This document shows, in pieces, positions 25,471 through 34,367 of a stretch of 64,000 nt of DNA. A program made the position numbers and the translations under genes. Source of the DNA: DAOMFB01 sp963721385 (GTDB lineage: Bacteria > Acidobacteriota > Thermoanaerobaculia > UBA5066). Below the pieces are notes generated by a model. It was not told the origin of the DNA and searched no databases. It worked only from the letters and a program-made list of their open reading frames with translations. Numbering within the stretch: the first letter of the stretch is position 1; every line of letters starts with the position of its first letter. The stretch spans positions 806,001 through 870,000 of the forward strand of contig CAVRJB010000019.1 of NCBI GenBank assembly GCA_963721385.1. The letters are read 5' to 3'.

Positions 25471-28400
25471 ACCCGGACCTCCTCCTGGAGCGGCGCGTAG
25501 GAGAGCGCGCCGGCGGCGCGGGCGCGGATCGCCTCGATCGCGGCGGAGGCGGCCGAGAGCGTCGTCAGGCACGGCACGTCGCGCTCCAGCGCGGTCCTTC
25601 GGATCGCGACCTCGTCGTAGAACGACTCCCTGCCGAGCGGCGTGTTCACGATCAGGTCCACCTCGCCGTTGATCATCCGGTCGACGATGTTCGGCCGCCC
25701 CTCGTTCACCTTCAGGACGACCGTCGCCTCGAGGCCTCCGGCGCGGAGGGCCGCGGCCGTGCCCGACGACGCGAGGAGCCGGAAACCGAGCGAGCCGAGC
25801 TCCCGCGCGATCGGCAGGATCGCCTCCTTGTCGCCGTCGTGGACCGAGAGGAACGCCGTCCCCTTTTCGGGCAGGCGGATGCCGGCGCCGAGCGCCGCCT
25901 TCAGGAACGCGAGGCCGAAACTCCGGTCGTGCCCCATCACCTCGCCGGTCGAGCGCATCTCGGGCCCGAGGATCGTGTCGACTCCCTCGAACTTCCGGAA
26001 CGGAAAGACGGGCGCCTTGATCGAGAAGCCGGCCAGCGGCGGCTCCTCGGTGAGCCCCACGTCGCGCAGGCTCTCCCCGAGGCAGAGGCGGGTCGCGAGC
26101 CGCGCGAACGGGACGCCCGTCGCCTTCGCGACGAACGGCACCGTCCGCGAGGCGCGGGGGTTGACCTCGAGGACGAAGAGCTGGCCGCCCTTGATGGCGT
26201 ACTGGACGTTCATCAGGCCGACGACCTTGAGCGCCTTGCCGAGCCGCGCCGTCGCGTCGCGGATCTCGCCGAGCGCGGCGCGCGGGACGCGCCGGTAGGG
26301 GGGAAGGACCGCGTACGAGTCGCCGGAGTGGATGCCGGCCTCTTCGATGTGCTGCATCACGCCCGCGACGACGACCTCGGTCCCGTCGCCGAGGGCGTCG
26401 ACGTCGAGCTCGAAGGCGTCCTCCAGGAACCGGTCGATCAGGACCGGGCTGCCGGGGAAGGCTTCGAGCGCCTCCTCGAGGTACGACTCGAGCGCCGTGT
26501 CGTCGTAGGCGATCCGCATGGCGCGGCCGCCGAGCACGTAGCTCGGCCGGACGAGGAGCGGGTATCCGAGCGCCCGCCCGGACTTCAGTCCCTCGGCGGC
26601 GGTCCGGACGGCGGCCCACGGCGGGGCCTGGAGCCCGACGTCGGCGAGGAGCCCGCCGAAGCGTTCGCGGTCTTCCGCCCGGTCGATCGCCTCCGGCGAG
26701 GTGCCGAGGATCTGCACGCCCGCCTTCTCGAGCGGCTTCGCCAGCTTCAGCGGCGTCTGCCCGCCGAACTGCACGAGGACGCCGAGCGGCTTCTCGCGCG
26801 CGACGACGGCGAGGACGTCCTCGATCGTCAGCGGCTCGAAGTAGAGCCGGTCCGAGGTGTCGTAGTCGGTCGAGACCGTCTCCGGGTTGCAGTTGATCAT
26901 GACCGACTCGAAGCCGGCCTCGGAAATCGCCTCGGCGGCGTGGGTGCAGCAGTAGTCGAACTCCAGCCCCTGCCCGATCCGGTTCGGGCCCGAGCCCAGG
27001 ACGATGACCTTGCGGTTGTCGCTCGGGTCGGCCTCGTCCTCCGTCTCGTAGCAGGAGTAGAGGTAGGGCGTCATCGACTCGAACTCGGCGGCGCAGGTGT
27101 CCACGCGGCTGAAGACGGGCGTGACGCCCGCGGTCTCGCGCGCGGCGCGGACGGCGTCCGGCGCGGTGCCGGTCAGGCGGCCGAGGTCCTCGTCCGAGAG
27201 CCCGTGGCGCTTCGCCTCGCGGAGAAGAAGGACGTCGACGAGGGCCTTCTTCCCGGCGGCCCTCACTTCGTTCTCGACGGCGATCACCTCGACGAACCGG
27301 TCGAGAAACCACGGGTCGATGCCGGTGGCCTCGTGGACGGCGGCGACCGCCATCCCGGACCGCAGCGCGTTCAGGACGGCGACGAGCCGTTCCGGGCGCG
27401 GCACGCGGAGGGCGTCCGGCTTCGGCGCGGCCGCCCTCGCGGTGTCCACCCAGCCCGTCCGCCCCGTCTCGAGGGAGCGGAGCGCCTTGCCGAACGACTC
27501 GTGAAACGTCCGGCCGAGCGCCATCACCTCGCCGACCGACTTCATCTGGACGCCGAGGCTCGTCGAGGCGCCGGGAAACTTCTCGAACGCGAAGCGGGGG
27601 ATCTTGACGACGACGTAGTCGAGCGTCGGCTCGAAGGAGGCCGGCGTCTTCTTCGTGATGTCGTTCGGGATCTCGTCCAGCCGGAAGCCGACCGCGAGGA
27701 GCGCCGCGATCTTCGCGATCGGGAAGCCGGTCGCCTTGGAGGCGAGCGCCGAGGAGCGCGAGACGCGCGGGTTCATCTCGATGACGATCCGGCGCCCCGT
27801 CTTCGGCTCGACGGCGAACTGGATGTTCGACCCGCCGGTCGCGACGCCCACGGCGCGGATCACCTTCCGAGCGTCGTCGCGCATCGCCTGGTACTCGACG
27901 TCCGAGAGGGTCATCTGGGGGGCGATCGTGATCGAGTCGCCCGTGTGGACGCCCATCGGGTCGAGGTTCTCGATGGAGCAGACGACGACGAACGTGTCCG
28001 CCGCGTCGCGCATGACCTCGAGCTCGAACTCCTTCCAGCCGAGGACGGACTCTTCGACGAGGACCTGGTGGACGGGGGAGAGCGCGAGGCCGCGCTTGAC
28101 GATGGCCTCGAAGTCGTCGACGTTGAACGCGATTCCCCCCCCCGTCCCGCCGAGAGTGAACGAGGGGCGGATGACGACCGGAAATCCGAAGGGCTTCGCA
28201 ATAGTCCGCGCCTCGTCCAGGCTCTTCGCGAGGCCGGAGCGAAGGACCTCGACGCCGACCTGCTCCATCGCCCTCTTGAAGAGGAGGCGGTCCTCGCCGA
28301 GCTTCACGGACCGGACGGACGCGCCGAGCGTCTCGACACGGTGCTTCGCGAGGACGCCGGCCTCGTCGAGGGCCACGGCGAGATTCAGCGCCGTCTGTCC

Positions 28401-28673
28401 GCCGACCGTCGGCAGGAGCGCGTCGGGCTTCTCGCGGGCGATGATCGCCGCGATCGTATCGACCTCGAGCGGCTCGATGTACGTCGCGTCGGCGAACTCC
28501 GGGTCGGTCATGATCGTGGCGGGGTTCGAGTTGACGAGGACGACGCGGTACCCCTGCTCGCGAAGGACGCGGCACGCCTGGGTCCCCGAATAGTCGAACT
28601 CGCAGGCCTGCCCGATGACGATCGGACCGGACCCGATGACGAGGATCGAGGAGATGTCCGTCCGCTTCGGCAT
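25467..28673 (-). CDS. carB: Carbamoyl phosphate synthetase large subunit CarB
   Basis: CarB makes carbamoyl phosphate from bicarbonate, ATP and glutamine-derived ammonia for arginine and pyrimidine synthesis. The protein has 1068 residues, full length. It shows the duplicated ATP-grasp architecture: VIGSGPIVIGQACEFDYSGT at the start and VLGSGPNRIGQGLEFDYCC at the start of the second half. It ends with an MGS-like allosteric domain (LIVNTPLG). The reading frame is intact over 3.2 kb, in contrast to the frameshifted genes around it. The small subunit carA is not in the window. A TAAACT hexamer ends 10 bases before the ATG. Confidence 0.97.
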   Translation of the reverse strand: MPKRTDISSILVIGSGPIVIGQACEFDYSGTQACRVLREQGYRVVLVNSNPATIMTDPEFADATYIEPLEVDTIAAIIAREKPDALLPTVGGQTALNLAVALDEAGVLAKHRVETLGASVRSVKLGEDRLLFKRAMEQVGVEVLRSGLAKSLDEARTIAKPFGFPVVIRPSFTLGGTGGGIAFNVDDFEAIVKRGLALSPVHQVLVEESVLGWKEFELEVMRDAADTFVVVCSIENLDPMGVHTGDSITIAPQMTLSDVEYQAMRDDARKVIRAVGVATGGSNIQFAVEPKTGRRIVIEMNPRVSRSSALASKATGFPIAKIAALLAVGFRLDEIPNDITKKTPASFEPTLDYVVVKIPRFAFEKFPGASTSLGVQMKSVGEVMALGRTFHESFGKALRSLETGRTGWVDTARAAAPKPDALRVPRPERLVAVLNALRSGMAVAAVHEATGIDPWFLDRFVEVIAVENEVRAAGKKALVDVLLLREAKRHGLSDEDLGRLTGTAPDAVRAARETAGVTPVFSRVDTCAAEFESMTPYLYSCYETEDEADPSDNRKVIVLGSGPNRIGQGLEFDYCCTHAAEAISEAGFESVMINCNPETVSTDYDTSDRLYFEPLTIEDVLAVVAREKPLGVLVQFGGQTPLKLAKPLEKAGVQILGTSPEAIDRAEDRERFGGLLADVGLQAPPWAAVRTAAEGLKSGRALGYPLLVRPSYVLGGRAMRIAYDDTALESYLEEALEAFPGSPVLIDRFLEDAFELDVDALGDGTEVVVAGVMQHIEEAGIHSGDSYAVLPPYRRVPRAALGEIRDATARLGKALKVVGLMNVQYAIKGGQLFVLEVNPRASRTVPFVAKATGVPFARLATRLCLGESLRDVGLTEEPPLAGFSIKAPVFPFRKFEGVDTILGPEMRSTGEVMGHDRSFGLAFLKAALGAGIRLPEKGTAFLSVHDGDKEAILPIARELGSLGFRLLASSGTAAALRAGGLEATVVLKVNEGRPNIVDRMINGEVDLIVNTPLGRESFYDEVAIRRTALERDVPCLTTLSAASAAIEAIRARAAGALSYAPLQEEVRV

Positions 28674-28683
28674 GGCCGGCGGG

Positions 28684-28689
28684 AGTTTA
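28684..28689 (-). promoter_or_regulatory. Candidate -10 box of carB (TAAACT)
   Basis: On the minus strand TAAACT ends 10 bases before the carB ATG, in the 60-base gap to the yidB stop. There is no obvious Shine-Dalgarno box between them, so a leaderless or very short leader is likely. Inferred from spacing. Confidence 0.4.
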
Positions 28690-28733
28690 CGGGAAGCCGC
28701 GCCGGCCCGAGGCGGAGAGGAACGGCGGCGCGA

Positions 28734-29141
28734 TCAGGCGCGTCCGGAACGGCCCGTCAGCATGGAGAGCGCCTGCGAGACGAGGTCCTCGTGTCCTTCG
28801 GGAACCTGGCCGGTCGGCGTCATCTTGTCGACGAGCGTCGGCAGCATCGACGAAAGGCCCGACAGGGCCTCGCCCTGCGAGAGGCCGAGCTTTCCGGCCA
28901 GGTCGGCGAGGGAGCCGCCTCCGAGCGCCTTCCGGAGCTCCTCGGCCGAGACCGGGAGGTTCTCGCCCGTCCCGACCCACGATGCGGCCTTGTCCGCGAG
29001 GCCCGCCTGCTGCAACTTCGCGAGAAGCCCCTCGAGGCCGCCGTTCTGCTGGACGAGCTGGAGCGCCATCCTCAGGAGGGAGCTCCCTCGCGGCTCTCTG
29101 CCGCCGCCGAGGCTTCCGAGAATGCTGTCGAGAATACCCAT
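28734..29141 (-). CDS. YidB-family (DUF937) protein
   Basis: A 135-residue protein of the YidB family. It opens MGILDSILGSLGGG and contains the conserved GLEGLLAKLQQAGLADKAASWVGTG segment, followed by helices ending LSSMLPTLVDKMTPTGQVP. The family is widespread and without established function. It sits 24 bases after the SH3 lipoprotein gene, so probably in the same transcript as that gene and prolyl oligopeptidase. A GGAGGA box precedes the ATG. Confidence 0.85.
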   Translation of the reverse strand: MGILDSILGSLGGGREPRGSSLLRMALQLVQQNGGLEGLLAKLQQAGLADKAASWVGTGENLPVSAEELRKALGGGSLADLAGKLGLSQGEALSGLSSMLPTLVDKMTPTGQVPEGHEDLVSQALSMLTGRSGRA

Positions 29142-29165
29142 GGACTCCTCCTTCGCGATGTGCCG

Positions 29166-29772
29166 TCAGAAATTCCGGGCGTAGACGTAGGTGAACGGGA
29201 CGATCTTGCAGTTCTTCAGGGCAGGGGTGAACGTCATCAGCATCAGCTCGGACTTCGCCTTGTCGGCGAGCTCCGCGGAGCCGGACGGGTTCTCGGCCAC
29301 CTTGACGGCGGTCACCTTGCCGCTCACGTCGACGGCCCCCTCCACGACGACGCGCCCCTTCGGGCCCGTCCCGTCGGAGATCCGGAGCGGGGGCTGCGTC
29401 AGGACGACGGGCGGCCGGTCGGCCGGGCAGGGCGCGTCCTTCACGAGGAGGTCCTTCCGGATCCACCCGACGCGGGTGTCCTTCAGCTTCACCAGCACCC
29501 AGCCGTCCTTCTCGTCGATCCCCGTGACCTTTTCGCCCTTGCCGATGCGAGCGAGGACGGACGTCTTCGTCGAGGGGCCCTCGCGGAGCTGCGTCTTCGC
29601 GTTCTTCACGAAATAGGGGACGGGCTCGGTGCCCGGGGCCGCCGGGGCGGGCTCGGGCGCCGGCTCCGGCGCCGGCGCGGGGGGCGGAGGGGGCGGCGCC
29701 GAGGCGCAGCGGAAGATCAGCGCGGCCCCGGCAAGGGCCGCCGCCAGTACCGCGAGCCGGCGCTCGTTTCAC
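29166..29772 (-). CDS. Proline-rich lipoprotein with SH3b and TonB-C-like domains, +1 frameshift near 29751
   Basis: The readable frame encodes an SH3b-like domain (KTQLREGPSTKTSVLARIGKG to VGWIRKDLLV) followed by a TonB C-terminal-like region (VVEGAVDVSGKVTAVKV, then FTPALKNCKIVPFTYVYARN). Upstream lie a Pro/Ala-Glu linker and a hydrophobic signal ending near LIFRCAS. One extra base near 29751 (tacCgcg) separates this from the natural start. Correcting it gives MKRAPARVLAAALAGAALIF from a GTG at 29772 that overlaps the prolyl oligopeptidase stop as GTGA, with exactly 202 codons. The cysteine after the signal may be lipidated, although the box is atypical. Probably periplasmic and wall-associated; role unknown. 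Confidence 0.68.
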
Positions 29773-31964
29773 TTCGCCGCCGCCGGAGAGGCGATCGTCT
29801 TCGTCAGGAAGGCGTAGACGTCGCCCGCCTCCTCGATCTGCTTCGTCGTCGGCTTGCCCGCGCCGTGGCCCGCTTTCGTCTCGATCCGGATCAGGATCGG
29901 GGCGTCGCCGCCCTGCGCGGCCTGCAGCGCCGCGGCGTACTTGAACGAGTGCGCCGGGACGACGCGGTCGTCGTGGTCGGCGGTCGTGATGAGGACGGCG
30001 GGGTACGTCGCCCCCTTCCGGATGTTGTGAAGCGGCGAGTAGGCGTAGATCCACTCGAACGCCTTCGGGTCGTCGGGCGAGCCGAAGTCCGACACCCACG
30101 CCCAGCCGATCGTGAACTTGTGGAAGCGGAGCATGTCCATGACGCCGACCGCGGCCACGGCCGCGCCGAAGAGCTCGGGCCGCTGGTTCAGGACGGCGCC
30201 AACGAGGAGGCCGCCGTTCGACCCGCCGTAAATGGCGAGGCGCCTGGGCGACGTGATCCCATGGGCGACGAGCCACTCGCCCGCGGCGATGAAGTCGTCG
30301 AAGACGTTCTGCTTCTTCGCCATCGTCCCGGCCTTGTGCCACTCGTCGCCGTACTCGCCGCCTCCCCGGATCGAGGCCTGGGCAAAGACGCCGCCGCTCT
30401 CGAGCCACGGGATCCGGCTGACCGAGAAGGCCGGTCCCATCGGGACGTTGAAGCCGCCGTAGCCATAGAGGAGAGTCGGGTTCGACCCGTCCCTCTTCAG
30501 CCCCTTCCGGTGGACGAGGAACATCGGGACTTTCGTCCCGTCCTTGCTCGCGTAGAAGACCCGCGATGTCTCGAAGGCCGACGGGTCGAAGTCGACTTTC
30601 GGCCGGCGGAAGACCTCGCTCTTCCCCGTCCCGAAGTCGTAACGGAAGACCGTGGTCGGGGTGGTGAACGACGTGAACGCGTAGAACGTCTCGGTGTCGG
30701 TCCGCTTCCCGCCGAAGCCGCCGACGATGCCGAGGGTCGGGAGGGCGATGTCCCTCTGGAACTTCCCGTCGAGGGCGAAGAGCTTGACGTCGCTCGCGGC
30801 GTCCTTCAGGTACTCGACGACGAGGCGGTCGGCGAGGAGCTGGACGCCCGAGACGACGGCGTCCGACTGCGGAACGACGTCCTTGAGGGCCGGCTTCGCC
30901 TTGGGATCGGCCGCGAGCGCCTTCTCGTAAGCCGCGAGGTCGACCGTCACGACCCGTCCGCGCGGGGCGTTCCGGTCGGTCGAGACGTAGAAGACGGTCC
31001 CGACGTTGTCGACGACCCCGTAATGCGCGTCGAAGTCGTCGAAGAGCTTCACGAACGGCGCGTTCGGGATCGCGAGGTCGCGGACGTAGACGCGGTTCCG
31101 GGTGTCGGTCCCTTTCGAGACGCTGAGGACGAGGTACCGGCCGTCGTCGGTGACGGCGGGGCCGAAGCCGAGCTCCGGGTCGTCGGGCCGCTCGTAGACG
31201 AGCCGATCCTCCGACTGGGGCGTCCCGAGGCGGTGGAAATAGAGCTTCTGGTTCTTGACGACGGCCTCGAGCTCGGTGCCGGGCTTCGGCGCGTCGAAGC
31301 GGGCGTAGTAGAAGCCGGTCGCGTCCTTCGTCCAGGCGGCGCCCGAGAACTTGACCCACTTCACGACGTCGCCGGTCTCCTTTCCGCTCGCGACGTCGAG
31401 GACGCGCCACTCGTTCCAGTCGGAGCCGGCGGAGGCGAGGCCGAACGCCAGCCTCTTCCCGTCCTGCGAGACGGACCAGCCGGCGAGCGCCACCGTACCG
31501 TCCTTGCTGAGGCCGTTCGGGTCGAGGAGGATGCGAGGGGTGCCGTCGAGCCGGTCGAGGACGTAGAGGACGTCCTGGTTCTGGAGGCCGTCGTTCCGGG
31601 TGAAGAAATAGAGTCCGCCCTCGCGGACCGGCGTGCCCCAGCGCTCGTAGTTCCAGAGCTTCGTCAGCCGTTCCCGGATCGCGCGCCCTTCGGGGACGCC
31701 CTCGAGCCACGCGTCGGTCACCCGGTTCTCGGCCTCGATCCAGGCCCGCGTCGCCGGGGCGTCGGGGTTCTCGAGCGGGCGGTAGGGGTCGGCGATCTTC
31801 CTCCCGTGGTAGTCGTCGACCTGGCTCGACGTCGGCGCGGAGGGGTAGACGGCGGCCTTCGCCGGCGCGGTGGCCCTCTCGGCGGCACTGGCCACGTGGG
31901 CCGCGCCGAGGAGGAGGGCGAGGGAGAGCGGAACGAAGGCGTCGGGGAGCGACGGAGATGTCAT
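29769..31964 (-). CDS. Secreted prolyl oligopeptidase (S9A)
   Basis: A 731-residue serine peptidase that cleaves short peptides after proline. The signal peptide is about residues 1-28 (cut after AAHVASA). The N-terminal beta-propeller region starts DDYHGRKIADPYRPLENPDAP. The catalytic domain contains Ser582 in YGGSNGGLL, the Asp in ADHDDRVVP (about 663-670) and His710 in AGHGAGKP, so the triad is complete. Periplasmic or extracellular peptide scavenging is likely. It is the first gene of a transcript with the SH3 lipoprotein and yidB. A TAGGAT hexamer lies 9 bases upstream of the ATG. Confidence 0.95.
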   Translation of the reverse strand: MTSPSLPDAFVPLSLALLLGAAHVASAAERATAPAKAAVYPSAPTSSQVDDYHGRKIADPYRPLENPDAPATRAWIEAENRVTDAWLEGVPEGRAIRERLTKLWNYERWGTPVREGGLYFFTRNDGLQNQDVLYVLDRLDGTPRILLDPNGLSKDGTVALAGWSVSQDGKRLAFGLASAGSDWNEWRVLDVASGKETGDVVKWVKFSGAAWTKDATGFYYARFDAPKPGTELEAVVKNQKLYFHRLGTPQSEDRLVYERPDDPELGFGPAVTDDGRYLVLSVSKGTDTRNRVYVRDLAIPNAPFVKLFDDFDAHYGVVDNVGTVFYVSTDRNAPRGRVVTVDLAAYEKALAADPKAKPALKDVVPQSDAVVSGVQLLADRLVVEYLKDAASDVKLFALDGKFQRDIALPTLGIVGGFGGKRTDTETFYAFTSFTTPTTVFRYDFGTGKSEVFRRPKVDFDPSAFETSRVFYASKDGTKVPMFLVHRKGLKRDGSNPTLLYGYGGFNVPMGPAFSVSRIPWLESGGVFAQASIRGGGEYGDEWHKAGTMAKKQNVFDDFIAAGEWLVAHGITSPRRLAIYGGSNGGLLVGAVLNQRPELFGAAVAAVGVMDMLRFHKFTIGWAWVSDFGSPDDPKAFEWIYAYSPLHNIRKGATYPAVLITTADHDDRVVPAHSFKYAAALQAAQGGDAPILIRIETKAGHGAGKPTTKQIEEAGDVYAFLTKTIASPAAAK

Positions 31965-32012
31965 GAGGGCGGGATCCTAGCCTGTCCGCTAGGCGGGTAC
32001 CATTGGGACGCC
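31965..32012. promoter_or_regulatory. Divergent promoter region of prolyl oligopeptidase and aspartate kinase
   Basis: A 48-base gap between divergent starts. On the minus strand TAGGAT (31979-31974) ends 9 bases before the peptidase ATG. On the plus strand TACCAT (31998-32003) ends 9 bases before the aspartate kinase ATG. Neither gene has a Shine-Dalgarno box. The sequence ctagcctgtccgctag at 31978-31993 is a short imperfect inverted repeat between the two boxes. Geometry suggests two leaderless messages. Confidence 0.5.
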
Positions 32013-33404
32013 ATGCCTCACAGGCTTTCGGTCCACAAGTTCGGGGGAACCTCGCTCGGCGACGCCCAGCGGATCCTCCGTGCCGCCGATCTCCTGAAGT
32101 CCGCCGCGCGCCGGGGGCCGGTCGTCGCCGTCGCCTCGGCGATGGGAGGTGTCACCGACCAGCTCCTCGCCGCGGCGCGCGACGCGGAGGGGGGGCGCCT
32201 CGCCGCGGCGAAGCGGGCCGTCGAGACGCTCCGCGTCCGCCATGAGGAGGCCGCCCAGGCCCTTTCGAAGGCGACCGGCGCCCGTGTCTCCTTCGACGCC
32301 CGGCCCCTCGGCGAGCTCGAGACGGCTCTCTCCGGGGTCGCGCTGCTGCGCGAACGCTCGGCGCGGATCACCGACCTGATCTCCTCCTTCGGCGAGCGGC
32401 TCTCGGCGCCGCTCGTCGCGGCCGCGCTCGCGACCCGCGGCGTCCCGGCCGTCGCCGTCGACGCCCGCCGGATGCTCGTCACCGACGACCGGCACGGGGC
32501 GGCCTCCTGCGACCGGAAGCGGAGCGACCCGCGCGTGCGGCGCCTCCTCGGCCCGCTCCTCAAGCGGGGCGTCGTCCCGGTCGTGACGGGGTTCATCGCG
32601 AAGAGCGCCCGAGGCGAGACGACGACGCTCGGCCGCTCGGGCTCGGACACGACGGCTGCGCTCCTCGGCGCCGCGCTCTCTGCGCGGGAGGTCGTCATCT
32701 GGACCGACGTGGACGGAGTCCTCTCGGCCGACCCGAGGGTCGTCCGCGGGGCGCGGCTCCTCCCACGCCTCTCGTACCGCGAAGCGGCCGAGATGACCTA
32801 TTTCGGCGCGAAGGTGCTCCATTTTCCCGCCGTCATCCCCGCCATCGCGGCGGGCATCCCGCTCGTCATCCGGAACTCCTTCCGCCCCGAGGGGAAGGGG
32901 ACGACGATCGCGGCACGCGGGGCGGGTGGCGAGGGGATCCGGGCGGTAACGGCCATCTCCGGGCTCTGCCTTCTCTCGCTCGACGGGAAAGGAATGACCG
33001 GCATTCCGGGGATCGCGGCGCGGGTTTTCGGCGCGACGGCCCGGCTCGGTGTCTCGGTCGTCATGTTCTCCCAGGCCTCCTCGGAGCAGAACATCGCTCT
33101 CGTGGTCCCCGAGGGAGACCGCGCGCGGACGGTCTCGGCTCTGGAGCTGGAGTTCCGCTACGAGCGGCTGACGGGAGCCATCGACGCGGTGAACGCGCGG
33201 GCCCCGGTCGCGGTCGTGGCGGCGGTCGGCGACGGGATGCGCGGGACCCCCGGCATCGCCGCGAAGGTCTTCGGCGCGGTCGCGCGGGCCAGGGTGAACG
33301 TCGAAGCGATCGCGCAGGGATCGTCGGAGTGCAACATCTCCTTCGCGGTCGACGAGAAGGACCGCGTCGCCGCCGTGAGGGCGCTCCACAAGGTCGCGGG
33401 TTGA
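32013..33404 (+). CDS. Aspartate kinase, ThrA/LysC-type
   Basis: Phosphorylates aspartate, the first step towards threonine, methionine and lysine. The protein has 463 residues. The N-terminal kinase motif is HKFGGTSLG (Lys9), RSGSDTTAALL binds the substrate and WTDVDGVLSADPR follows. Two C-terminal ACT domains (from about residue 310) contain the allosteric-type segments MFSQASSEQNIALVV and AIAQGSSECNISFAV, matching the kinase half of ThrA/MetL-type enzymes. There is no fused homoserine dehydrogenase and no separate hom gene in the window. It heads the operon with thrB, a GGDEF-EAL gene and thrC; its TGA overlaps the thrB TTG. Confidence 0.93.
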   Translation: MPHRLSVHKFGGTSLGDAQRILRAADLLKSAARRGPVVAVASAMGGVTDQLLAAARDAEGGRLAAAKRAVETLRVRHEEAAQALSKATGARVSFDARPLGELETALSGVALLRERSARITDLISSFGERLSAPLVAAALATRGVPAVAVDARRMLVTDDRHGAASCDRKRSDPRVRRLLGPLLKRGVVPVVTGFIAKSARGETTTLGRSGSDTTAALLGAALSAREVVIWTDVDGVLSADPRVVRGARLLPRLSYREAAEMTYFGAKVLHFPAVIPAIAAGIPLVIRNSFRPEGKGTTIAARGAGGEGIRAVTAISGLCLLSLDGKGMTGIPGIAARVFGATARLGVSVVMFSQASSEQNIALVVPEGDRARTVSALELEFRYERLTGAIDAVNARAPVAVVAAVGDGMRGTPGIAAKVFGAVARARVNVEAIAQGSSECNISFAVDEKDRVAAVRALHKVAG

Positions 33405-34363
33405 GGAGCGTCCGCGTCTTCGCACCGGGCTCCGTCGCCAACCTCGGCGTCGGGTTCGACGCCCTCGGCGCCGCGCTCGACGGCCCGGGCGACGTCGTGA
33501 CGGCGCGCCTCACGGAAAAGCCGGGCGTCCGGATCGTCGCCGTCACCGGGGACGGGGGCCGGCTGCCGCGCGACGCCCGCAAGAACACGGCCGGCGTGGC
33601 GGCGGCGGCGGTGCTCGAGGAGTTCGCGGGACGCGGGCGCTGGGGCCTCGAGATCTCGCTCGAGAAGGGGCTCCCCCTTTCGAGCGGCCTCGGCTCTTCG
33701 GCCGCGTCGGCAGCGGCCGGGGCGTACGCGGCCGGGCTCCTCATCGGGGTCCGCGACAAGCGGTCGCTCCTCCGCGCCACGCTGCTGGCCGAGCACGCGG
33801 CGGACGGCGGGTGGCACGGCGACAACGCCTTCGCGTCCCTCCTCGGCGGCCTCGTCCTCGTGCCGGCGAGCGACCCCGGCGGCCCGCTCGCCCCGCTCTC
33901 CCTTCGCACGCCGGCCGCTCTCCGGCTCGTCCTCGTCCACCCGGACCTCGAGGTCGCGACGCGCGCGGCACGCCGGATCCTCCCGAAGCGGGTGCCCCTC
34001 GCGGCGCACGTCGCGAATGCCGCAGCCTTCGCGGGCCTCGTCGCCGCGCTCGCCGCCGGCGACCTCCGGGCGGCGGGCGGCTTCGTCGGGTCGGACGGGA
34101 TCGTGGAGAAGGTCCGCGCCCCGCTCGTGCGCGGTTACGCGGCCGTCCGCTCCGCGATGGAGGCGGCCGGCGCCTTTGGCGTCGCGCTCGCGGGCGCGGG
34201 GCCCTCGCTGATGGCGGTCGCTCCGGCGGGCCCGGTGGCGGCGCGCGTGGCACGCGCGGCGGAGGCCGCGTTTCGCCGGGAGGGCGTCGCCGCCCGGGCG
34301 GCGGTCCACCGCATCGACCGGCGGGGAGCGCGCCGGGTCCCGCCGCCGCGCGGGGGAAAATAG
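33401..34363 (+). CDS. thrB: Homoserine kinase ThrB
   Basis: A GHMP-family kinase that phosphorylates homoserine. The protein has 320 residues from a TTG start at 33401 that overlaps the aspartate kinase stop (TTGA). The N-terminal APGSVANLGVGFDALGAAL and the ATP-binding GLPLSSGLGSSAASAAAGA are diagnostic, and the C-terminal GVALAGAGPSLMAVAP motif is present. The following GGDEF-EAL gene starts only 4 bases after the stop. Confidence 0.95.
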   Translation: MRSVRVFAPGSVANLGVGFDALGAALDGPGDVVTARLTEKPGVRIVAVTGDGGRLPRDARKNTAGVAAAAVLEEFAGRGRWGLEISLEKGLPLSSGLGSSAASAAAGAYAAGLLIGVRDKRSLLRATLLAEHAADGGWHGDNAFASLLGGLVLVPASDPGGPLAPLSLRTPAALRLVLVHPDLEVATRAARRILPKRVPLAAHVANAAAFAGLVAALAAGDLRAAGGFVGSDGIVEKVRAPLVRGYAAVRSAMEAAGAFGVALAGAGPSLMAVAPAGPVAARVARAAEAAFRREGVAARAAVHRIDRRGARRVPPPRGGK

Positions 34364-34367
34364 GCCG

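Noticed and set aside
20224..28575. A 2783-residue minus-strand open frame
   Set aside because: It strings together the antisense-like third frame of carB, parts of both ligase-like genes and the M23-like gene through indels; no single protein of this kind exists.
25839..33404. A 2521-residue plus-strand open frame
   Set aside because: It is an Arg/Asp/Glu-rich antisense shadow of carB, prolyl oligopeptidase and neighbours that only becomes protein-like at the end, where the real aspartate kinase starts at 32013.
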